From NCBI GenBank assembly GCA_023393485.1, contig JAEWLD010000167.1, forward strand, positions 1 through 11,290: a stretch of 11,290 nucleotides of DNA, read 5' to 3'. Position numbers and translations under genes: made by a program. Positions 5,563 to 11,290 of the stretch are shown one piece after another (position 1 is the first letter of the stretch; each line of letters begins with the position of its first letter). Source of the DNA: Bacteroidota bacterium (GTDB taxonomy: Bacteria > Bacteroidota > Bacteroidia > Flavobacteriales > Flavobacteriaceae). The notes beneath the pieces are model-generated. The model had not been told where the DNA came from. It did no database searches and saw nothing but the letters and a program-made list of their open reading frames with translations.

Positions 5563-8364
5563 ATGATAAAATTTCTTTCGACTTTATTGCTTTTGCCTGC
5601 GATTGTCTCGGCGCAAAATTATCATAGACACGTCAATCCAATGATCGGAACCGGCGGACATGGCCATACATTTCCGGGCGCGACAATGCCGTTCGGAATG
5701 GTCCAGCTGTCGCCCGATACCAGGATTGACGGCAGTTGGGATGGCTGCTCAGGCTACCATTATTCAGATAATGTGATTTACGGCTTTTCGCACACGCACT
5801 TAAACGGAACAGGAGTTTCCGATTTTGGAGACATTATGCTGATGCCGACAATGGGCGAGCCAAAACTCGATGCAAAGTCATATTCGTCAGCGTTTTCACA
5901 TGCGAATGAAAAAGCGTCGGCCGGATTTTATTCCGTAAAATTGGACAAATACAAAATTGACGTCAGGCTGACGGCTTCAACCCGCGTCGGCTTTCACGAG
6001 TATAAATTCAACAAGTCGGGCCAGGCCAACGTTATTCTCGATTTGAATCATCGCGACAAACTCCTTATGGGAGAAGTTCGCATCATCGATGAAAAAACGA
6101 TTGAGGTCCTGCGCCGGAGTGAAGCCTGGGCGCGCGATCAATATGTGTTTGCGCGAATTGTCTTCAGCAAACCGATGACAGTCAGCAAAGTCAGCAATAA
6201 TGCTTTTGCGCCTGCCAAAACGACCGATAGATTTTTTGCCGGCTCGCTGCTGGCGATAAGTTTCTCGACAAAAGTCAAAAAAGGCGAGACATTGCAGATT
6301 AAAGTCGCGCTTTCGCCGACAAGTTATGAAGGCGCAGCGCTGAATTTGACCGAATTGCCGCATTGGGATTTCAATAAGGCGAAATCTGACGCCGAAACCG
6401 CGTGGGATAAAGCGTTGTCAAAAATTGAGGTTTCAGCGCGAAATAGCGACGAATCGGCCGTTTTCTATACCGCGTTATATCATACGATGATGCAGCCGAA
6501 TATCGCGCAGGATATCGACCGAAAATACCGTGGCCGCGACAATCAAATCCATATTGCCGATGGATTTGATTATTATTCGGTTTTCTCGCTGTGGGATACT
6601 TTTCGTGCGGCGCATCCGCTATACACGTTGATCGACAAAAAAAGGACTTCGGATTTCATCAATACGTTCATCGCCCAATACGAACAGGGCGGCCGATTGC
6701 CGGTTTGGGAACTCGCGTCGAATGAAACCGATTGTATGATTGGCTATCATTCGGTATCGGTCATTGCCGATGCCATGGCTAAAGGCATTGCAGGGTTTGA
6801 TTACAATAAAGCATATGAAGCGGCAAAACACAGCGCGATGCTTGACCATCTGGGCCTTGATGCCTATAAGCGAAATGGCTTTATTTCAATTGACGATGAA
6901 CACGAAAGCGTGTCAAAAACACTGGAATATGCTTATGATGATTGGTGCATTGCGCAGATGGCGGACAAACTTGGTAAAACCGCTGATTACAATTACTTCA
7001 TGAAACGGTCGCAAAACTGGAAAAACCTCTTTGATCCGCAAACCCGTTTTATGCGTCCGAAAAAAAATGGGAATTGGGATCGGCCGTTTGATTCGCGCGA
7101 AGTCAACAATAATTTTACCGAAGGCAATGCGTGGCAATACGCGTTTTTTGTGCTTCAGGACATTCCGGGAATGATTGACGCTTATGGCGGCCCGCAGCAG
7201 TTTGAGGGCAAACTCGATGAAATGTTTGCCGCTCCGTCTGAAACCACCGGGCGCGAACAGGCCGATCTTACGGGATTAATTGGGCAATATGCACACGGAA
7301 ACGAGCCCAGCCATCATATGGCCTATTTGTACGGATTTGTCGGCAAGCCTGAAAAAACGCGCGAAAAAATCAATTACATTCTGAAGGACTTTTACAAAAA
7401 TGCGCCTGATGGCTTGATTGGAAACGAAGATTGCGGGCAAATGAGCGCCTGGTATGTATTGAGCGCTTGTGGTTTGTATGACGTTACTCCGGGCAATCAG
7501 TGGTGGGTAACGACCAAACCCTACTTTGACAATATCAAAATCCATTTTGAAAACGGAACGACTACGGAAATAACTCCCGAAAAGCCAGCCGACCAATCCA
7601 TTGGCGCGACTGACCCCGCGACGATCGCGCCATCTTATGAACCAATTGCTGCGGTTCCGGTGATCAAAGCGGGCAGGAAGGCTTTTATCGGCGGAATGGC
7701 CGTAGCGATTGAGCATGGTTACATCGGTGGGAAAGATCCCGAAGCTCCGAAGTTATATTACAGAATCGGCGAGCCGCCCGCGGCTTTTGAATTATTCACT
7801 CGTCCGATCCGCATTGAAGAATCGACAAAGGTTTATGCATATTCAAAAACGAAAACTGCTACGAGCGATACCATTTCGGCGGCGTTCTATAAAAAGCCAA
7901 ACGCGTACATGATCGAGCTCAAATCAACCTACAACAAACAATACCACGCCGGCGGCCCGGACGGGCTGATTGATGGGATCTACGGCACCGAAAACTGGCG
8001 CAAAGGCGATTGGCAGGGCTATCAATCGCAAGACTTTGAGGCCATTGTTGATTTGCGCCAGCCAACCAAAGTTTCCGAAGTGGCGGCGAACTTTCTCCAG
8101 GATACGCGCTCGTGGATCTTAATGCCGGTCAGCGTCGAATTTTACGGCTCACTTGATGGCGTTGATTTCAAATTGCTCTCGACTGAAAAAAATGATATAG
8201 ATCCAAAGCAATACGATTCGGTAATCAAGAGATTCAGAAGTAAAGTAGTAAGCGATGCCCGCTATATAAAAGTCGTGGCGAAGAACTACGGAAAGCTTCC
8301 GCAGTGGCATCAGGGTTACGGTGGCGATGCGTTTATTTTTATAGATGAAATTGAAATTAAATAG
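5563..8364 (+). CDS. Secreted GH92 exo-alpha-mannosidase with C-terminal accessory domains
   Basis: GH92 enzymes are calcium-dependent, inverting exo-alpha-mannosidases that trim mannose from N-glycans or yeast mannan. The protein has a type I signal peptide, with likely cleavage after VSA (residue 17), so it is exported. The GH92 N-terminal beta domain shows VNPMIGTGGHGHTFPGA and GFSHTHLNGTGVSDFGD. The catalytic barrel shows the FTEGNAWQY motif (Glu520, probable general acid), HGNEPSHHMAYLY (Glu581) and GNEDCGQMSAWY (Glu622/Asp623, the usual acidic site). After about residue 690, past the typical end of GH92, come a chitobiase C-terminal type domain (about 690-775) and a discoidin/F5-8-type C domain (about 785-930, with DWQGYQ and SWILMPVSVEFYGSLDG), a module likely to bind sugar. 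There is no C-terminal sorting domain for type IX secretion. No SusC/SusD pair is next to it. Linkage specificity (alpha-1,2, -1,3 or -1,6) cannot be fixed from this reading. An amidase gene follows after 19 bases. Confidence 0.93.
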   Translation: MIKFLSTLLLLPAIVSAQNYHRHVNPMIGTGGHGHTFPGATMPFGMVQLSPDTRIDGSWDGCSGYHYSDNVIYGFSHTHLNGTGVSDFGDIMLMPTMGEPKLDAKSYSSAFSHANEKASAGFYSVKLDKYKIDVRLTASTRVGFHEYKFNKSGQANVILDLNHRDKLLMGEVRIIDEKTIEVLRRSEAWARDQYVFARIVFSKPMTVSKVSNNAFAPAKTTDRFFAGSLLAISFSTKVKKGETLQIKVALSPTSYEGAALNLTELPHWDFNKAKSDAETAWDKALSKIEVSARNSDESAVFYTALYHTMMQPNIAQDIDRKYRGRDNQIHIADGFDYYSVFSLWDTFRAAHPLYTLIDKKRTSDFINTFIAQYEQGGRLPVWELASNETDCMIGYHSVSVIADAMAKGIAGFDYNKAYEAAKHSAMLDHLGLDAYKRNGFISIDDEHESVSKTLEYAYDDWCIAQMADKLGKTADYNYFMKRSQNWKNLFDPQTRFMRPKKNGNWDRPFDSREVNNNFTEGNAWQYAFFVLQDIPGMIDAYGGPQQFEGKLDEMFAAPSETTGREQADLTGLIGQYAHGNEPSHHMAYLYGFVGKPEKTREKINYILKDFYKNAPDGLIGNEDCGQMSAWYVLSACGLYDVTPGNQWWVTTKPYFDNIKIHFENGTTTEITPEKPADQSIGATDPATIAPSYEPIAAVPVIKAGRKAFIGGMAVAIEHGYIGGKDPEAPKLYYRIGEPPAAFELFTRPIRIEESTKVYAYSKTKTATSDTISAAFYKKPNAYMIELKSTYNKQYHAGGPDGLIDGIYGTENWRKGDWQGYQSQDFEAIVDLRQPTKVSEVAANFLQDTRSWILMPVSVEFYGSLDGVDFKLLSTEKNDIDPKQYDSVIKRFRSKVVSDARYIKVVAKNYGKLPQWHQGYGGDAFIFIDEIEIK

Positions 8365-8383
8365 TGTAACAAAATAAATAATT

Positions 8384-9142
8384 ATGAAAGTAGCCCTTGT
8401 ACAATCGGCATTGGTTTGGGAAAGTCCGGTAGTAAACCGCGCAGTGCTGAATCAAAAAATTTCGGCGCATCAAGCTGATTTGTTTGTATTGCCGGAAATG
8501 TTCTCGACTGGATTCACAATGCATCCTGAGCGCGTTGCGGAGGCAATGAACGGAGAAACTGTTACATGGATGCAGACAATCGCGGCCAAAAAAAATGCTG
8601 CTGTTTGCGGCAGCGTTGTAATTGAAGATCGCGGGCATTTTTATAACCGGCTACTTTTTGTTTTCCCTTCAGGCGAAGTTGAATATTATGACAAACGGCA
8701 TCTGTTTACACTGGCGGGCGAGCACAATGCATATACGCCCGGACGAAAAAAGGTGGTTGTCGATTACAAAGGCTTCCGAATTTGTGTTTTGATTTGTTAT
8801 GACCTGCGTTTCCCAGTTTTTTCAAGGAACAACGATGATTATGACGTATTACTTTACGTTGCCAACTGGCCCGAACCACGCGCGGCTGCCTGGGACACGT
8901 TGCTTAAGGCACGCGCGATTGAAAACATGTCATTTGTGATTGGTGTCAACCGCGTTGGGCAGGATGATAATGGCCACAACTATCTTGGCCATTCACAGGT
9001 TTTTGATGCGCTCGGTTCGCCAATGGTTGCGAATTCCGAAAACGATGAAGTGCTGACCGCCGAACTAAACAAAAATGCGCTACTTGAAATCAGGCAAAAA
9101 TTCGGCTTTTTAAATGACCGCGACCGGTTTACGGTAACGTAA
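8384..9142 (+). CDS. Nitrilase-superfamily omega-amidase (YafV/Nit2 type)
   Basis: This is a cytoplasmic C-N hydrolase of 252 residues with no signal peptide. The nitrilase catalytic triad is complete: Glu38 (LPEMFSTGF), Lys104 (YYDKRHLF) and Cys138 (VLICYDLRFP), with the supporting Glu113 in LAGEH. The LFTLAGEH and ICYDLRFPVF signatures and the compact length point to the omega-amidase branch, which hydrolyses alpha-ketoglutaramate or alpha-ketosuccinamate to the keto acid and ammonia, clearing the products of glutamine-dependent transamination such as in methionine salvage. That substrate assignment is family knowledge and is not proven here. The ATG at 8384 gives the usual N-terminal strand MKVALVQ. 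The gene lies 19 bases after the mannosidase stop, so co-transcription is possible, although no shared pathway is apparent. Its last 14 bases overlap the end of the convergent Ig-like lipoprotein gene. Confidence 0.92.
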   Translation: MKVALVQSALVWESPVVNRAVLNQKISAHQADLFVLPEMFSTGFTMHPERVAEAMNGETVTWMQTIAAKKNAAVCGSVVIEDRGHFYNRLLFVFPSGEVEYYDKRHLFTLAGEHNAYTPGRKKVVVDYKGFRICVLICYDLRFPVFSRNNDDYDVLLYVANWPEPRAAAWDTLLKARAIENMSFVIGVNRVGQDDNGHNYLGHSQVFDALGSPMVANSENDEVLTAELNKNALLEIRQKFGFLNDRDRFTVT

Positions 9143-10724
9143 AAGTTTGGTCGCCATCCCAATTGGCCCGGACATCGATCTCGCCCGGAAAATAAATTAC
9201 TTCTTCACTTTGCCTGTTTTGCAGGTAGTTCCCCGTATCCCATTCCCTGTTGCCATTTTCGTCATAAATCACACGCAAAGTATAGCGTTGCGGTTCGAGT
9301 GCATCAAATTGAATCGATGTGCTGCCTTCTGAATATTGCGTGGCGACGATTTTCCCTTTTGCGTCGGTCAGTTCGATGATAATCGGAAATTTCCGGACAT
9401 TTTTCAAGCCGAGCCGCAAATTCCCGTAATCAGATATATTTTTCGTCGCCAGCTCATATTTCAAAGTGTCATTCGGCTTGTCGTAGAAGTCAACCACTGC
9501 GCCGGGAAGCGCCACGATTTTGTATTTTTCGAGCGGTTCTTTTTGAAATGCGATTTTAAGTTGCTGCAGGAATTCGTCATAAGCGGTCGTAAAAGCAACG
9601 CTTGATGAGTCTTTTTTGGTAACGCTGATCAAAGTGTCATTGATTTTGACCAGCGGCCGGGATGCTGTAATCACAAATTCGTCGCGTAATGGCAATGTGC
9701 CGTTCTGTTTCGGTGAAAAGCTGAGCGAATCTACTTTGGCAGGCTTGAATTTGAGAGTGAAGTCCTCATTATAATCATTTTTGGTCACAGTCAAATGCAA
9801 TGAGTCCGCCTTAACAGGTTTGTACCAAATATTGATCGAGTCTTTTTCCGCAACTTTAGTTATGATTGTCTCGATGATATCGGCGCCATTTTTCAGCGTC
9901 GCCTTCACGCCTTTAGGTTGCCCACTGTAACCCATATAGAAACGGTTTCCCGAGGCAAGCGTTGGTTTTATGGCCTTGAATGGTGCTGTTTCCTGGAACA
10001 GTTCCATTTCATACAGGGTATCATTCGGAATAGTCACGAATTCTTTATGAAATGCGATCTTATCGGTTTTTGGATCGAACTTGTTGTTCGAGTTCATATC
10101 CTTCAGCGCAGTGAGTTTATATCGGCCGGCCTTGAGGTTTTCAAGCGTAAAAGTCGGAACACTGTCAAGAGTATTGGTGATATACCTCGGATTTTCTTTG
10201 TATACGATTGAATCGTTGAATCCGTCTTTGGCCTCGTACAGCATGACAGAAACGTATTTATCGGGTGTTTTTTCAAATGCATCTTTGATCACGCCCCGCA
10301 ATCGCAAAGAATCGATGTAAGTTCCGGTCGAAAAAACGTATTTGAATTGCCGATACGGGTTGCCTTCGTTGTTGTCTTCAATGCTTTGTCCGAAATTGAA
10401 ACTGTATGTCGTATTGGGAAGCAACGTATCGTTGATTTTGATCGTCAGTGTTTTGCTCGCCGTCGGAGGAAGAATGTCAGGCGCGTTTTTCATCGGAGGC
10501 GAGACGATCAGTTGCTTTTTGACGTCTTTTAATTTTACGTATTCATCAAAAACGAGCTTTATTTCGTTGCCCGTAAACCCGGTTGTGTAATTCTTTGGAA
10601 AACTCATTTTCAACACAGGCGCGAGCGTGTCTTTTGTTCCGCCCGTAATCGAGCCTCGTTTGGCGCAGCTTACGACAGTAATAATTGCGAGGCCAACAAT
10701 TGCAGATTTAAAAATGCGCAGCAT
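9129..10724 (-). CDS. Ig-like (SbsA/Big_5 type) domain lipoprotein
   Basis: The 531-residue lipoprotein starts at the ATG at 10724, giving MLRIFKS, a hydrophobic core and lipobox VVSC (Cys20). An in-frame TTG at 10760 would add 12 residues ahead of the signal peptide and is less likely. The mature N-terminus (GSITGGTKDTLAPVL...SFP) and the following FDEYVKL...TYSFNFG...FKYVFSTG pattern are those of the SbsA Ig-like / Big_5 domain at about residues 30-130, a common Bacteroidetes architecture. A prealbumin-like or carboxypeptidase-regulatory-like beta domain follows, containing DMNSNNKFDPKTD (from Asp209). The C-terminal domain has a matching DENGNREWDTGNY (from Asp488); both look like calcium-binding D-x-N-x-N loops. 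The residues after the lipid Cys (AKRG) are not acidic. The biochemical role is unknown, presumably envelope-structural. It follows the comF gene on the same strand across a 158-base gap and has no terminator of its own before meeting the amidase gene. Confidence 0.88.
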   Translation of the reverse strand: MLRIFKSAIVGLAIITVVSCAKRGSITGGTKDTLAPVLKMSFPKNYTTGFTGNEIKLVFDEYVKLKDVKKQLIVSPPMKNAPDILPPTASKTLTIKINDTLLPNTTYSFNFGQSIEDNNEGNPYRQFKYVFSTGTYIDSLRLRGVIKDAFEKTPDKYVSVMLYEAKDGFNDSIVYKENPRYITNTLDSVPTFTLENLKAGRYKLTALKDMNSNNKFDPKTDKIAFHKEFVTIPNDTLYEMELFQETAPFKAIKPTLASGNRFYMGYSGQPKGVKATLKNGADIIETIITKVAEKDSINIWYKPVKADSLHLTVTKNDYNEDFTLKFKPAKVDSLSFSPKQNGTLPLRDEFVITASRPLVKINDTLISVTKKDSSSVAFTTAYDEFLQQLKIAFQKEPLEKYKIVALPGAVVDFYDKPNDTLKYELATKNISDYGNLRLGLKNVRKFPIIIELTDAKGKIVATQYSEGSTSIQFDALEPQRYTLRVIYDENGNREWDTGNYLQNRQSEEVIYFPGEIDVRANWDGDQTFTLP

Positions 10725-10882
10725 AGTGATTTTGTCGGGCTTTTTGCCGATGAGCCACAAAATAACAATTATATTTCTTTTTGCTGAAACATTTTAGCGA
10801 TTTATTGGCTTGTTCGACTCGAAGCTAAATGTCAGAATACATCAAACCATGACGTTACATTTTAGTTATTTCTATAATGACA
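10725..10882. other. Spacer between comF and the Ig-like lipoprotein gene
   Basis: This 158-base A/T-rich stretch contains no convincing coding sequence. I see no terminator with a T run for comF and no full match to the flavobacterial promoter consensus; a TTATTTTG on the minus strand near 10760 has one mismatch to TAnnTTTG and no properly spaced TTG. A small palindrome, TTCGACTCGAA, lies around 10813-10823 and is of unknown meaning. Confidence 0.5.
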
Positions 10883-11290
10883 CTATTTTGTCATCGCGAT
10901 GCATGCGATGCTTATTTTAACGTTTGGAATTTTGAGTAACGCACGCCCACAGGCTTCGAGCGTTGCGCCGGTAGTGAGCACATCATCAATCAGGAGAAAA
11001 TGTTTCCCGTCAGGATTTTCATTGTTGGTTACGCCAAAGACGGATTGGTTGTTAAGGCTTCGTCCCGACCTATTCTTTCTGGTTTGCGATTTCGAATAGA
11101 TATTTCTGACAAGCGTGTTTTCGTCATAAGGAATTTCCAAACTTTCCGACAATGCCTTTCCGAACGATGAAACCTGATTATAGCCGCGTTCGTGGAGCCT
11201 TTTTTTATGTAACGGTACAGGAACGATCGCGTCAATATCGCGTGTTGAAGGAATCCGTTTCAATTCTTCGCCAAACCAAAGTCCAAATGC
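10883..11290 (-). CDS. comF: ComF family phosphoribosyltransferase-like protein, 5' end missing
   Basis: The reading frame enters from the right edge of the window with no start codon (codons for AFGLWFGEEL are in frame beyond 11263, where the leucine is a TTG), so only the C-terminal part of about 135 residues is present. The sequence IVPVPLHKKRLHERGYNQ, the SQTRKNRSGRSLN segment and the PRPP-binding loop LLIDDVLTTGATLEACG are hallmarks of ComF. This family has a phosphoribosyltransferase fold, and in naturally competent bacteria it is needed to bring transforming DNA into the cytoplasm; its enzyme activity is not established. The N-terminal zinc-finger-like part expected for a full-length protein of about 220-230 residues would lie outside the window. 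It lies upstream of the Ig-like lipoprotein gene on the same strand. Confidence 0.9.
   Translation of the reverse strand, partial: AFGLWFGEELKRIPSTRDIDAIVPVPLHKKRLHERGYNQVSSFGKALSESLEIPYDENTLVRNIYSKSQTRKNRSGRSLNNQSVFGVTNNENPDGKHFLLIDDVLTTGATLEACGRALLKIPNVKISIACIAMTK

Noticed and set aside
7276..7716. Open frame of 146 codons on the minus strand inside the GH92 gene
   Set aside because: Antisense to conserved catalytic motifs and without any recognisable protein features.
10738..10757. Small hairpin (TCGGC/GCC-CGA around AAAAA) just ahead of the Ig-like lipoprotein start
   Set aside because: The stem is about five pairs with a bulge; too weak to call a regulatory structure.
10725..10760. N-terminal extension of the Ig-like lipoprotein from an in-frame TTG at 10760
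   Set aside because: It would put 12 polar residues ahead of a complete lipoprotein signal peptide; the ATG at 10724 starts exactly at the signal.
11261..11263. Start of the ComF protein at 11263
   Set aside because: The codon is TTG and the upstream codons to the window edge continue ComF-like sequence, so the gene is truncated by the window rather than starting there.
1..11290. tRNA, rRNA, CRISPR, insertion sequence or prophage traces
   Set aside because: No cloverleaf-like sequence, spacer-repeat array, transposase or integrase motif was seen on either strand.

Overview
The window looks like a chromosomal segment from the Bacteroidota, most likely a Flavobacterium-like member of the Flavobacteriaceae. 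The evidence is the sdhC-sdhA-sdhB gene order with a single fused heme b anchor, a GldM-type C-terminal domain protein, a GH92 mannosidase, lipoproteins with short lipoboxes, an SbsA-type Ig-like lipoprotein, and TTG-N20-TAnnTTTG promoter spacing in place of sigma70 boxes. Shine-Dalgarno sequences are essentially absent. By eye the base composition (not counted) is richer in G+C than in classic low-GC flavobacteria, with many GCG/CGC codons. The sequence is densely coding: no gene-free stretch exceeds about 160 bases.

Layout from left to right. 89-955 (+) is an unidentified lipoprotein with an acidic stretch after the lipid cysteine. 956-1067 holds an inverted repeat followed by a good flavobacterial promoter. 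1068-4745 (+) is the succinate dehydrogenase / fumarate reductase operon sdhC-sdhA-sdhB, with a repeat-containing spacer between sdhA and sdhB and a terminator just after it. 4775-5512 (-) is a convergent lipoprotein that resembles the C-terminal half of the gliding/type IX secretion protein GldM; its last codons form one arm of the sdh terminator. 5513-5562 is a short divergent spacer. 5563-8364 (+) is a secreted GH92 exo-alpha-mannosidase with C-terminal accessory domains. 8384-9142 (+) is a nitrilase-superfamily omega-amidase (YafV/Nit2 type). 9129-10724 (-) is an Ig-like (SbsA/Big_5 type) lipoprotein that overlaps the amidase tail to tail. 10883-11290 (-) is the 3' part of a comF-type phosphoribosyltransferase gene that runs off the right edge.

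Functionally, the only multi-gene unit is sdhCAB, which couples succinate/fumarate interconversion to (mena)quinone at the cytoplasmic membrane. The mannosidase and omega-amidase may share a transcript (19-base gap), but no pathway link is evident. The rest are mostly envelope lipoproteins. I see no mobile element, CRISPR array, RNA gene or defence system. The more unusual points are the stand-alone GldM-like lipoprotein, the large loop inserted in SdhC, and the repeat/inverted-repeat structures flanking and interrupting the sdh operon.
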